This document shows positions 17,501 through 24,552 of a stretch of DNA of 30,785 bases, in pieces. The position numbers were made by a program, and so were the translations under genes. Location of the stretch: assembly GCA_910578345.1 (NCBI GenBank), contig CAJTRA010000027.1, positions 1 to 30,785 of the forward strand, read 5' to 3'. Source of the DNA: an uncultured Lachnospiraceae bacterium (lineage in GTDB: Bacteria; Bacillota; Clostridia; Lachnospirales; Lachnospiraceae). The notes beneath the pieces are model-generated. The model did no database searches. It saw nothing but the letters and a program-made list of their open reading frames with translations, and was not told where the DNA came from. Position 1 is the first letter of the stretch; the number at the start of each line of letters is the position of its first letter.

Positions 17501-17945
17501 CTTCGCCGGGAGCTTTATAGCTGCATTTCCCCAGCCCGTTTTCATAGTAGACGCCTGCCACCGGCGCACGCCAGTCGATGACGATCTGGTGGGTAGAGTC
17601 CTTAGAGATACCGCCCTTGCCGATATAGAGAGATTCCGTCTTGTCAAGGGATTCGTCATGGAAAATAATTCTGCCGAAGTAAGGCTTGTTCTGCGCCTTT
17701 TCATTTCGCAGCAGAGCACGTTTCATATGGTCATGGAGCGTTACGGTATTGTTTAGGATCGTGAGGACTTCCACGTCATTGTCGTGGTAATGGGCCAGCA
17801 TTTCATCGATATCTTCCTGCATTCGTGAAACCTCTTTCCCATAGTGGGACAGATTGTCTTCCACGACGGCAAGCGTCTGCTGCAGGTAGGCTTCTTCGGC
17901 CTGCCTTGAGGTGGATTGGGGAGTCTGATTTGGTTGATTGCGCAT
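14589..17945 (-). CDS. helD: HelD-type superfamily 1 helicase fused to a C-terminal GH31 N-terminal-like beta-sandwich
   Basis: This protein has 1118 residues; HelD proteins are usually about 700-800. Residues 15-90 form the N-terminal coiled coil typical of HelD, which enters the RNA polymerase secondary channel. Helicase motifs follow: Walker A GVAGSGKT (222-229), VIDEAQDF (514-521), KSYRN (577-581), YTKGLEFDAV (687-696) and LLYVAATRAL (715-724). HelD releases stalled RNA polymerase using ATP. Residues 745-885 are a Ser/Thr/Ala/Gln-rich linker. Residues 886-1118 resemble the N-terminal beta-sandwich of GH31 alpha-glucosidases: PFLLSEKGYGIVLAADSP, then MDYYFIAGKRPNTIL and a final YLCGKL where the catalytic barrel would start. 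No barrel is present. AGGAGG precedes the ATG. The GH31 call is by eye. Confidence 0.85.
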   Translation of the reverse strand: MRNQPNQTPQSTSRQAEEAYLQQTLAVVEDNLSHYGKEVSRMQEDIDEMLAHYHDNDVEVLTILNNTVTLHDHMKRALLRNEKAQNKPYFGRIIFHDESLDKTESLYIGKGGISKDSTHQIVIDWRAPVAGVYYENGLGKCSYKAPGEAEIAIDLQLKRTYEIESGKLLDYFDSEVIANDDLLTKYLAKNKQAVLSEIVATIQKEQNEIIRKSPYHNIIVQGVAGSGKTTVAMHRISYILYNYADRFRPDDFYIVGSNRILLDYITGVLPDLDVYGVRQMTMEQLFVRLLYEDWDDKKYMVRSVSHPSLPDSPASERTSSTADTSNTGDSLKGSAVWFHALEDYCRRLEERSISCQSVYLNPKQFVEGLKDGKFGVFDTTGGQNDPRDLVCLLEGEAVERYLKQNSTVSIQSKINMLNDRLRNKIKEEFLGKGIKYSEPERKAILKFYRRHYGPKIWKKSIYELYHDFLTKQNANGARVAIPDTAFDVYDLAALAYLYKRVKETEVISEAHHIVIDEAQDFGMMAYYALNFCIRGCTYTVMGDVSQNIHFGYGLNDWEALRRLLLPDPADTFGLLKKSYRNTVEISNFATHILKHGRFFVYPVEPILRHGNAVQTSLLPDRKSLIQSAADTCKDWLKSGWDTIAVICRDLASAARTAKELSAHLDGIESDPEKAVFGNGVMVLPVDYTKGLEFDAVLILDPTREDYPVEDGHAKLLYVAATRALHELCVLHTGNLTGLITDPVPEHAPKPLKKNISIVQNHLPETAAADRKHSRPQQRPVVSASAETKQSVLTKPVIKQSGSTDRITLPDSTARSRTAGAAMQDAAKILQADRSDSTARIPQAASSGTSTRTTQAAGSGSASRTCSASQEFGDMPATEILRPAGHGKIDLSVRWSAKQPDGLYLHSRYGVLRLSPVGSAIVRVTFAKGGQILDRFHPGIAVHRTERTWMYKESGSTIDLMTDELLLQTDKASGAIRFMTRDKKLLFAERNKECRQLESAPDGQMKVWLYPDWSKNETVYAMGAGETKGMNIRKTARYISHRNPASHDSLLSAPALPFLLSEKGYGIVLAADSPVICCDLPAYGTYLFAQSEVQMDYYFIAGKRPNTILNAYAYLCGKL

Positions 17946-18369
17946 GTGAAACCTCCTGCTGCTATATTATGCGGCGTGTAACAAACAGTAATGAACGGCT
18001 GCCTTCGGCTCTGCAAAAGTTTTCGTATATGGATTTGGCAGGAGCCGGCAACAGCAATTTGCCATGTCGTTGACTATGCTTATTGTAAGGAATAAAAGAA
18101 AATATTACTAGACTTTTATTTTTTGATGTGATAAAGTGTATATCAGAGTAGTGCTTAAAAATAAGATTCTCAATATCGTTCAAAAAAGTATTTTTCTGAG
18201 ATATTTCTTTAAAATCCCATGGACAGCTTTAGAATATATCATAGACAGCGGAAGGAGCAGTCTGCAATATTGCCAGTCAGGAGAATCCATTTTCCATCTG
18301 GGTGATTGGAAGAAGGGCGTTTTCTGATTATAATAGACTCATACGAAACGAAAAAGGGGGAGACAGGAT
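17946..18369. other. AT-rich intergenic region between divergent helD and GNAT genes
   Basis: This 424-bp region holds the helD ribosome site (AGGAGG) at one end and the GNAT promoter at the other. A rightward TTGACT-17-TAAAAG at 18070-18098 is a weak extra promoter candidate. A 63-codon rightward reading frame at 18136-18327 has no ribosome site or recognisable content and I do not call it a gene. No clear leftward promoter for helD was found; CATAAT near 17970 with a poor -35 is the best candidate. Confidence 0.5.
18306..18334 (+). promoter_or_regulatory. Promoter of the GNAT-methyltransferase-deaminase operon
   Basis: TTGGAA, a 17-bp spacer and a perfect TATAAT end 35 bases before the GNAT start codon. 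It probably serves the overlapping downstream genes as well. Confidence 0.7.
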
Positions 18370-18969
18370 ATGTATTTGCAGACAGAACGCCTGATCCTGC
18401 GGGACTATGAGGAGAGCGACAGACAAGACTATTACAGGCTGAAAACGGATGCACAGACGATGTACTATCTGCCGGACATCAAATTTTCCTCAAAGAAAGA
18501 ATCAGATGAGGAATTTGCGCAGGTACTGGAGGACGCCGGGCGGGAAGACAGAACCTTTTATTTTCTTCATATGGAACTGAAGAACACGCACGAGCAGGTG
18601 GGAAGCATCGGGTATACCGTAAAGGCAAGAACGCCGGTGGGCAAGATTGTGCATGCGGGGTATTTTACCTATCCGAAGTTCTGGCACAATGGCTATGTGA
18701 CGGAAAGCTTTCGCAGAGTATTGGAGTTTGCTTTTGAAGAAGACGGGGTTTACCGGGTGACGACGGGATGCTTCGCGGAGAATGCGCGTTCCGAGCAGGT
18801 GATGATCAAGTGCGGACTGGTCAAAGAGGCGGAGCATTTAGACTGGGAGTGGCATGACGGCAGGATGAAGACAAGGCTGGAATACCGGCTGCTTCTGAGC
18901 GAATGGGAGAAACAGCGCGGGAAAATGCAGGAAAGCGGAGGGGGCGTGAATGGCAGCGATCAAACTTAG
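18370..18969 (+). CDS. GNAT-family N-acetyltransferase (RimJ/RimL-like)
   Basis: This 199-residue acetyltransferase opens with the RimJ/L-type N-terminus LQTERLILRDYEESD. It has the acetyl-CoA region FWHNGYVTESFRRVLEFAF and the ending CFAENARSEQVMIKCGL, which is diagnostic for this subgroup. The substrate could be a ribosomal protein N-terminus, an antibiotic or a small metabolite; the sequence does not say. A G-rich ribosome site precedes the ATG, and a good promoter lies just upstream. It overlaps the next gene by 20 bp, so the pair is translationally coupled. Confidence 0.88.
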   Translation: MYLQTERLILRDYEESDRQDYYRLKTDAQTMYYLPDIKFSSKKESDEEFAQVLEDAGREDRTFYFLHMELKNTHEQVGSIGYTVKARTPVGKIVHAGYFTYPKFWHNGYVTESFRRVLEFAFEEDGVYRVTTGCFAENARSEQVMIKCGLVKEAEHLDWEWHDGRMKTRLEYRLLLSEWEKQRGKMQESGGGVNGSDQT

Positions 18970-20179
18970 GATCTATGACCTGAGAAAAGCAGGACAGATG
19001 AGCCAGAAGGAGCTGGCGGATGCGGTAGGGGTTTCCGTGCAGACGGTCAGCAAGTGGGAGAATGATGTCTGTATGCCGGATATTGCGCTTCTACCGGACA
19101 TCGCGAAGTTCTTTCGGGTGTCGGTGGATGCGCTTCTGGGACTTGTGCCGCTTGCGGGAGAGGAGTATATACCGGTTCGAAGCGGCGAGAAAGATTACTG
19201 GGAGAACCGGCTGGAATATCTGAAAGCCAGCAGGAGAGCCATGTGGAATGAAGACTATCTGCGGTTTCTGGTGGAACAGGTCTGGAAGATTGACAGGCCG
19301 GTGGATGTGTTGGACTGTGGATGCGGATTTGGTTATATGGGAAAGATGCTGCGGCCGCTTCTGCCGGAGGGCAGTTCCTATACAGGCATTGACTTCAGCG
19401 CCAATCTGCTGCAGGCGGCGGAGAAGCTTTTGGGTCAGGAGGAGTGGGGGACCGAGTTTATCTGTGACGATTTTCGGTCTCATAAGTTCCAGAAACATTA
19501 TGATGTGACGCTCAGCCAGTGTGCAATGCGGCATGTAAACGATGCGCGGGCTTTCTTACAGAAGATGATTGCGCAGACGAAGCCGGGCGGCCTGGTGGTC
19601 GCGATCGATGTGAACAGAGAGCTGGAGAGCGATGGCTTGTATATCGAGGGGCTTGCCTACACGGAGCTTTGTGACCGCATGGGATTTCGTAAGATGTGGG
19701 AGAAGGAGCGGCAGTATCAGGGCCGTGACTATGCTATCGGCATGCGGCTTCCGCTTTTGATGCGGGAGGAAGGATTGACGGATGTGGATGTGCGGATGAA
19801 TGACAGAGTGTCGCTGATCTGCCCGGAGCGGGAGGACTACGAAGAGTTGACGGAGTGTTTCCTGGAAGAAAAGGGTTGGAAGGAGAGCATCAGTGGGGAG
19901 GCGGAGGAGACGGCGGTCCGCGAGTTTATGAATCATGGGCTGGACAGGAAGGAGGCGGAGAGCTACTGCCGCAGACAGCGGAAGATACAGGGGTATGTGA
20001 CAAAGAACAAAGAGGGGCTAAGATGCCTGCATTATCGGGGGTTGATGGTGAGTTTTGGATGGAAAAAATTTGATGATGAGACAGGAGGAAACGAACATGG
20101 GAATTGTGATCAAAAATGTGCTGGCAATTCTGCCGGAGGGAGAAGAGGATGTGGTACGGGAGACAAGTATCTACATTGA
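18950..20179 (+). CDS. XRE-type HTH domain fused to a SAM-dependent methyltransferase
   Basis: Residues 1-65 are a Cro/CI-type helix-turn-helix (SQKELADAVGVSVQTVSKWE). Residues about 95-250 are a class I methyltransferase with motif I VLDCGCGFGYMG (119-130), GIDFSANLL as motif II, and a motif IV-like CDDFR. The target is unknown. GGAGGGGG precedes the ATG, which overlaps the GNAT gene by 20 bp. The reading frame runs 83 bp into the next gene, so the last 35 or so residues (Gly/Asn/Cys-rich after FGWKKF) are an out-of-frame reading of the deaminase start. One extra A in the A6 run at 20063-20068 would give a stop two codons later, just before the deaminase ribosome site. The natural C-terminus is therefore doubtful. 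Confidence 0.85.
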   Translation: MAAIKLRIYDLRKAGQMSQKELADAVGVSVQTVSKWENDVCMPDIALLPDIAKFFRVSVDALLGLVPLAGEEYIPVRSGEKDYWENRLEYLKASRRAMWNEDYLRFLVEQVWKIDRPVDVLDCGCGFGYMGKMLRPLLPEGSSYTGIDFSANLLQAAEKLLGQEEWGTEFICDDFRSHKFQKHYDVTLSQCAMRHVNDARAFLQKMIAQTKPGGLVVAIDVNRELESDGLYIEGLAYTELCDRMGFRKMWEKERQYQGRDYAIGMRLPLLMREEGLTDVDVRMNDRVSLICPEREDYEELTECFLEEKGWKESISGEAEETAVREFMNHGLDRKEAESYCRRQRKIQGYVTKNKEGLRCLHYRGLMVSFGWKKFDDETGGNEHGNCDQKCAGNSAGGRRGCGTGDKYLH

Positions 20180-21395
20180 GCAGGATCGAATCACAGGAAT
20201 CGGGCAGGCGCCGGCGGGATTTCATGAGGATAAGGTGATTGACGGAACAGACAAGCTGGTGATTCCGGGGTTAGTGAACTGTCATACACACTCTTATATG
20301 GCTTTTATGCGGAATGCGGCAGATGATCTGTCCTTTATGGACTGGCTGTTTGGGAAGATCGATCCGATCGAGCAGCAGATGACGGATGAGGATACCTATT
20401 GGGGTGCGAATCTGGCGATCATCGAGATGATGAAGAGCGGCACGACCTGTTTTAATGATATGCAGATGAATATCCATCAGACGACACGGGCCGTTAAGGA
20501 GTCAGGGATGCGTGCAGTGATCAGCCGCGGGCTTGTGGGCAGCGGCAATGATGAGGGCGGCCAGATGCGGCTGCGGCAGGCTTATGAGGAGCGGGATGCG
20601 GCGAGAGATTGCGACAGACTGTCCTTTGTTCTGGGGCCTCATGCGCCTTATACCTGTGACGAGGCATATTTGAAAATTGTTGCAGACGAGGCGAAGAAGA
20701 ACGGCATGGGGATCCATATTCACCTGTCGGAAAGCGAGAGCGAGATCGGGCAGATCAGGGAAAAATACGGATGCAGTCCGATCGCGTTGGCAGACAGATG
20801 CGGTCTGTTTGATGTGCCGGCCATTGCAGCTCACTGTGTACAGATCGACGAGTCAGATATGGATCTTCTGAAAGCAAAGAAGGTCAGTGTCGTGACCAAT
20901 CCGGCCAGCAATATGAAGCTGGGCAATGGATTTGCGCCTGTAGCGAAGATGATGGAAAAGGGAATCAATGTCTGTCTGGGCACGGATGGCGCCGCCAGCA
21001 ATAATTGTCTGAACATGTTCCATGAATTGAGCCTGCTCACACTGATTCACAAGGGAACAGGAAGAACACCGCAGTGCATCAGCGCCAAAGAGGGCTTCCG
21101 CATTGCGACGATCAATGGCGCCAGGGCGCTTGGCATGGAGAAGGAGATCGGCAGTATTGAGGTGGGGAAGAAAGCTGACCTGGCGATCCTTGATCTGAAT
21201 ACCCCTTCTCTGACTCCCAGGAATAACCTGATCGCGGGACTGTCTTATTCGGCGAACGGGTCAGAAGTGGACACGGTCCTGATCAACGGGAAAGTTACCA
21301 TGGAGAACAGGAAGCTTATGACGATCGATGAGCAGCTCGTGTACCGGAAGATTCAGGAGATTGTTGCGCGTATGGGGATTGGCTGTTGTTTTTGA
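20097..21395 (+). CDS. mtaD: 5-methylthioadenosine/S-adenosylhomocysteine deaminase
   Basis: This 432-residue amidohydrolase belongs to the MtaD/ATZ-TRZ group. It deaminates S-adenosylhomocysteine (to S-inosylhomocysteine) and methylthioadenosine. Metal and catalytic motifs are in order: PGLVNCHTHS, a SGTTCFNDM stretch, HIHLSESESE, AAHCVQ, and LGTDGAASNN with the catalytic Asp. The length is typical. The ATG with AGGAGG nine bases upstream is clearly the start; an in-frame ATG 14 codons earlier falls within the preceding gene and has no site. It sits directly behind a methyltransferase that would produce S-adenosylhomocysteine, so it could relieve product inhibition. Alternative: a guanine or cytosine deaminase relative, less likely from the motifs. 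Confidence 0.9.
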   Translation: MGIVIKNVLAILPEGEEDVVRETSIYIEQDRITGIGQAPAGFHEDKVIDGTDKLVIPGLVNCHTHSYMAFMRNAADDLSFMDWLFGKIDPIEQQMTDEDTYWGANLAIIEMMKSGTTCFNDMQMNIHQTTRAVKESGMRAVISRGLVGSGNDEGGQMRLRQAYEERDAARDCDRLSFVLGPHAPYTCDEAYLKIVADEAKKNGMGIHIHLSESESEIGQIREKYGCSPIALADRCGLFDVPAIAAHCVQIDESDMDLLKAKKVSVVTNPASNMKLGNGFAPVAKMMEKGINVCLGTDGAASNNCLNMFHELSLLTLIHKGTGRTPQCISAKEGFRIATINGARALGMEKEIGSIEVGKKADLAILDLNTPSLTPRNNLIAGLSYSANGSEVDTVLINGKVTMENRKLMTIDEQLVYRKIQEIVARMGIGCCF

Positions 21396-21448
21396 GGAAA
21401 ATAGATGGTATGCTTATGAAAATACTTTAATAAAGTTTGGATAGGCAG

Positions 21449-22576
21449 ATGGACGAGAAGAAAATAACGAATATTGAAGTGAAGAAGAAAAACAGAAATA
21501 AGGTTTTCCGCTATATCTGTGATCAGGGAACTGTTTCGAATCCAGAGATCGCATACCATCTAAAATTGAGCCTGCCTACGGTAACACAGATCACGAAAGA
21601 GCTGATTGGGAAAGGTCTGGTGGAAGAACAAGGGGAACTGGAGTCAACCGGAGGACGGAGGGCGAAAGCGCTGTCAGCAGTAGTGAATGTGAGAATGGCA
21701 GTTGGCCTGGATATCACGAAGAACCATATCACTCTGGTCTTGACGAATCTGATCGGAGAAATACTGCGCTATGAGCGCATCAATCAGCCGTACAGTGCGG
21801 AAGATGTCTATTATCAACAGGTCAATGAAAAACTGGAGACCTTTCTGGAAGCAGCAGGTGTGGACGTAAGCAAGATCCTTGGGATTGGGATTTCTTTTCC
21901 GGGCATTATTGATTTAGACCAGGAAAAGATTCCCTATTCTCATGTACTGGAAGTGGAAGAGGTTTCTTTGAGCAGGCTGGGCAGTTTCTTTTCTTATCCT
22001 TGTTTTTTCTTAAATGATGCCAATGCGGGCGCGTTTGCAGAAGGATTCTGCGGACAGGAGCGGGAGCGGTTCTTCTACTTATCTCTGAGTAATACGGTAG
22101 GAGGGGCAGTCTACAGCAGAAATGAACTGGTGCAGGGCAGCCATTTCAGATGCGGTGAAGTCGGACATATGACGATTGTCATGGATGGCAGACGCTGTTA
22201 TTGCGGCAAGGCAGGATGTCTGGACGCCTATTGTGCTGCCGGGCGTCTGTCAGATGCGGCAGGCGGGAAGCTGGAGCGGTTTTTCGCACTGCTGGATCAG
22301 GGGAAGGAAGAGGCGGTCAGTATATGGAATACCTATACGGATTATCTGGCGGCGGCAGTGAACAATATCCATATGATTCTGGATTGCGATGTTATTCTGG
22401 GCGGATATGTGGGCAGTTATATCGGATTGCATCTGCAGGAGCTATGGGAGAAGACTGCGGCAAGGAATACCTTTGAGGAGAAAGAACCCTATGTGAGCGC
22501 CTGCCACTATAAGGTTGCCTCGGCAGCATTGGGGGCGGCGCTGAAGGTGATCGAAGGTTTTATCAGCCAGATCTGA
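21449..22576 (+). CDS. ROK-family transcriptional repressor (NagC/XylR-like)
   Basis: This 375-residue protein joins an N-terminal winged helix-turn-helix (NPEIAYHLKLSLPTVTQITKEL) to a ROK sugar-binding domain. The ROK signature CGEVGHMTI and the zinc motif CYCGKAGCLDAYC are intact, unlike in NanK upstream. Such regulators bind sugars and leave their operators. The ATG is preferred over a TTG four codons earlier; neither has a strong ribosome site. A terminator follows, then a dehydrogenase gene whose promoter overlaps a palindrome, so that gene is a likely target. The effector would be a sugar or polyol. Confidence 0.88.
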   Translation: MDEKKITNIEVKKKNRNKVFRYICDQGTVSNPEIAYHLKLSLPTVTQITKELIGKGLVEEQGELESTGGRRAKALSAVVNVRMAVGLDITKNHITLVLTNLIGEILRYERINQPYSAEDVYYQQVNEKLETFLEAAGVDVSKILGIGISFPGIIDLDQEKIPYSHVLEVEEVSLSRLGSFFSYPCFFLNDANAGAFAEGFCGQERERFFYLSLSNTVGGAVYSRNELVQGSHFRCGEVGHMTIVMDGRRCYCGKAGCLDAYCAAGRLSDAAGGKLERFFALLDQGKEEAVSIWNTYTDYLAAAVNNIHMILDCDVILGGYVGSYIGLHLQELWEKTAARNTFEEKEPYVSACHYKVASAALGAALKVIEGFISQI

Positions 22577-22628
22577 GGTATCAGATTGCAAAAGCAACCA
22601 TTTTACAACGTTCTGTTTATGCAGTATC

Positions 22629-22650
22629 GCAAGCTGGACGGCTTGTTTTT
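22629..22650 (+). terminator. Short terminator after the ROK repressor gene
   Basis: GCAAGC and GCTTGT pair over six positions with one G-U, around a 6-nt loop, and run into TTTTT. It is short but has the expected form. Confidence 0.6.
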
Positions 22651-22710
22651 GTATAATTTTTCTAAAAGAGAAACGGTGGTTTTGGGAATAACGACGATAA
22701 TGAGAGGGTC

Positions 22711-22728
22711 TGTCAAAACCGGTTGACA
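22711..22728. promoter_or_regulatory. Candidate operator over the dehydrogenase promoter
   Basis: TGTCAAAACCGGTTGACA has perfect 6-bp inverted arms (TGTCAA/TTGACA) around 6 bp. Its right arm is the promoter -35 box itself, so a bound protein would block RNA polymerase. The adjacent ROK repressor is the obvious candidate, by inference. Confidence 0.5.
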
Positions 22729-22751
22729 AGATCTCTCAAAGGGCATAAAAT
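22723..22751 (+). promoter_or_regulatory. Promoter of the zinc-dependent dehydrogenase gene
   Basis: A perfect TTGACA, a 17-bp spacer and TAAAAT lie about 75 bases before the start codon. The untranslated leader is very AT-rich and ends in a short CGGT/ACCG pairing just before the AGGAGG site. Confidence 0.75.
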
Positions 22752-22827
22752 TAACAACATAATAAAATAAATTAATAAAGTATATAATAAATAAAAAAAG
22801 CGGTTTTACCGTAAGGAGGAAGGTAGC

Positions 22828-23877
22828 ATGGAAGGTAACATGAAGACAGCAGTCATGCTGGGAATCGGCAAGATGGGATTTGAGGAGAGAGAAATCCCTA
22901 AGGTGAAAGAGAACGAGGTGCTTGTCAAGCTGGAGTATGTGGGCATCTGCGGCAGCGATCTGCATTATTATGAGACTGGCGCGATCGGAGATTATGTGGT
23001 GGAGCCTCCCTTTGTACTCGGACATGAGCCGGGGGGAACGGTTGTGGAAGTTGGCAGGGACGTGAAGCATCTGAAGGTCGGCGACAGGGTGGCGCTGGAA
23101 CCGGGGAAGACTTGCGGCCACTGTGAGTTCTGCAAGACAGGACGTTATAATCTGTGTCCTGACGTCGTTTTCTTTGCAACACCGCCGGTGGATGGCGTAT
23201 TCCAGGAATATGTGGCTCATGAAGCGGATCTTTGTTTTAAGCTTCCAGATGAGGTAAGCACGTTGGAAGGAGCACTGATCGAGCCGCTGGCAGTAGGATT
23301 CCATGCTGCCATGCAGGGAGGTGCAAGAGCAGGACAGACGGCGGTAGTCATGGGGGCAGGCTGCATCGGTCTTGTGACGATGATGGCCCTGAAAGCTATG
23401 GGAGTTTCCAAAGTGTATATGGTAGACATCATGGAGAAACGTCTGCAGAAAGCATTGGAGCTTGGCGCAGATGGGGTGATTCATGGCAGCCAGACAGATG
23501 TTGTGGAGGAAGTCAGGAAACTGACATCGGGCAGAGGTTGCGACCTTGCGATAGAGACTGCGGGCACGCAGGTGACAACCGTACAGACGATCCAGATGAC
23601 CAAGAAAGGCGCAACGATCGTTCTGGTAGGATACAGTAAGAGCGGTGAGATGACGCTGCCCATGAGTCTTGCGCTGGATAAGGAGCTTACCTTCAAGACA
23701 GTGTTCCGCTACCGCCATATCTATCCGATGGCGATCGAGGCAGTCGCGGCAGGCAAAGTGAACCTGAAAGGCATTGTGACGGACATCTTCAGTCTTGATG
23801 AGGTGCAGAAAGCAATGGATTACAGTGTGAACAATAAGGCGGATATCGTGAAGGCAGTCATCCGGATTGCTGAGTGA
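22828..23877 (+). CDS. Zinc-dependent alcohol dehydrogenase, sorbitol/xylitol dehydrogenase type
   Basis: This 349-residue medium-chain dehydrogenase of the polyol group oxidises a sugar alcohol to the ketose with NAD. Catalytic zinc ligands are Cys41 (CGSDLHYYETG), His66 and Glu67 (GHEP), and Glu152. The structural zinc cluster is Cys96, Cys99, Cys102 and Cys110. The nucleotide site is GAGCIG (176-181), with Asp200 ending the second strand, which favours NAD over NADP. AAGGAGG stands 8 bases before the ATG. It has its own promoter and terminator and follows a ROK repressor. D-xylitol, sorbitol or another polyol is possible; no transporter or kinase in the window narrows this. Confidence 0.92.
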   Translation: MEGNMKTAVMLGIGKMGFEEREIPKVKENEVLVKLEYVGICGSDLHYYETGAIGDYVVEPPFVLGHEPGGTVVEVGRDVKHLKVGDRVALEPGKTCGHCEFCKTGRYNLCPDVVFFATPPVDGVFQEYVAHEADLCFKLPDEVSTLEGALIEPLAVGFHAAMQGGARAGQTAVVMGAGCIGLVTMMALKAMGVSKVYMVDIMEKRLQKALELGADGVIHGSQTDVVEEVRKLTSGRGCDLAIETAGTQVTTVQTIQMTKKGATIVLVGYSKSGEMTLPMSLALDKELTFKTVFRYRHIYPMAIEAVAAGKVNLKGIVTDIFSLDEVQKAMDYSVNNKADIVKAVIRIAE

Positions 23878-23885
23878 GTTTTTGC

Positions 23886-23913
23886 TTGCACTTCCTGTGA
23901 TTTTTTGTATAAT
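23886..23913 (+). promoter_or_regulatory. Promoter upstream of the hairpin-rich leader
   Basis: TTGCAC, a 16-bp spacer and a perfect TATAAT begin nine bases after the dehydrogenase stop. Transcription would start near 23920, immediately before a strong terminator, so most transcripts may be only about 35 nt long unless read-through occurs. Confidence 0.6.
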
Positions 23914-23930
23914 AGAAGATAAGTAAAGAG

Positions 23931-23956
23931 AGCACCTACACTGTAGGTGCTTTTTT
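23931..23956 (+). terminator. Strong terminator after the dehydrogenase gene
   Basis: AGCACCTAC and GTAGGTGCT form a perfect 9-bp stem with a 3-nt loop and run into TTTTTT. It terminates the dehydrogenase transcript and would also stop transcripts from the promoter just upstream. Confidence 0.88.
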
Positions 23957-24033
23957 ACCTTATGGAAAAGTCCATCTTTAGATGGACATGGAATCAGAAG
24001 ACGAACTTGTTCGTTTTTTACCTTATAGAAAAG
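23951..24033 (+). repeat. Tandem hairpins with a repeated tail before the YcxB-like gene
   Basis: The 20-base tail TTTTTTACCTTATGGAAAAG of the first terminator recurs 63 bp downstream with one change (G to A), again directly after a hairpin: ACGAA/TTCGT with a CTTG loop at 24001-24014 followed by six T residues. Between them GTCCATCT/AGATGGAC (23970-23987) makes a third perfect stem. So three hairpins, two with T-tracts, lie in about 90 bp. Confidence 0.7.
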
Positions 24034-24060
24034 AGGACTGCGCAAGGCGGGAGGACTGTC

Positions 24061-24540
24061 ATGGAAATAGAATTTGACGTTAAGATCACTTCTAATATAT
24101 TATATGATTACATGCTGCGGCATACTTACAGCAGCCTTTCAGGCCTGATGGGATCTTTGGTAGGAGTACTGATGCTGATGCTTTTTGCCTCTAACAGACA
24201 GCCGATCTGTCTGATCATCGGATTGGTGATCCTGTTGTATCTGCCTTGGACGCTTTTCATCAGATCGAAGCAGCAGGCGCTCAACACGCCGGCGTTTCGA
24301 AAACCGCTGCATTACCGTTTGTCTGAAGAAGGAATTGAAGTATCCCAGGATGACACGACAGAGAAGATGGGCTGGGACGGTATGTATAAAGCAGTCTCCA
24401 CTTCCCATAGCATTATCGTATACACGACACGCACCAATGCCTGTATTTTTCCGAAACATGATCTGGGTGAGAACCGATATAAGGTGATCGAGATTATCTC
24501 GACCCACATGCCGCCGAAGAAAGTAAAGATCCGAGGTTAG
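24061..24540 (+). CDS. YcxB-like membrane protein
   Basis: This 159-residue protein has an N-terminal beta-rich start (MEIEFDVKIT), two adjacent hydrophobic helices (about 30-45 and 50-66) and a C-terminal cytosolic half containing YRLSEEGIEVSQ and WDGMYKAV, which is the layout of YcxB-like proteins. The function of that family is not known. GGAGG stands 6 bases before the ATG. Longer in-frame starts would lie in the hairpin region and have no site. It is 12 bp upstream of tsaE, so it is probably co-transcribed with the t6A genes. Confidence 0.8.
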   Translation: MEIEFDVKITSNILYDYMLRHTYSSLSGLMGSLVGVLMLMLFASNRQPICLIIGLVILLYLPWTLFIRSKQQALNTPAFRKPLHYRLSEEGIEVSQDDTTEKMGWDGMYKAVSTSHSIIVYTTRTNACIFPKHDLGENRYKVIEIISTHMPPKKVKIRG

Positions 24541-24552
24541 GAGAAAACGTGG

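Noticed and set aside
18136..18327. 63-codon rightward frame between helD and the GNAT gene
   Set aside because: There is no ribosome site, composition is AT-driven, and it overlaps the GNAT promoter.
22603..24045. 480-codon open frame on the minus strand
   Set aside because: It lies opposite the zinc dehydrogenase, which has all expected metal and NAD motifs. The antisense protein is His/Cys/Leu-rich without a recognisable domain and has no ribosome site.
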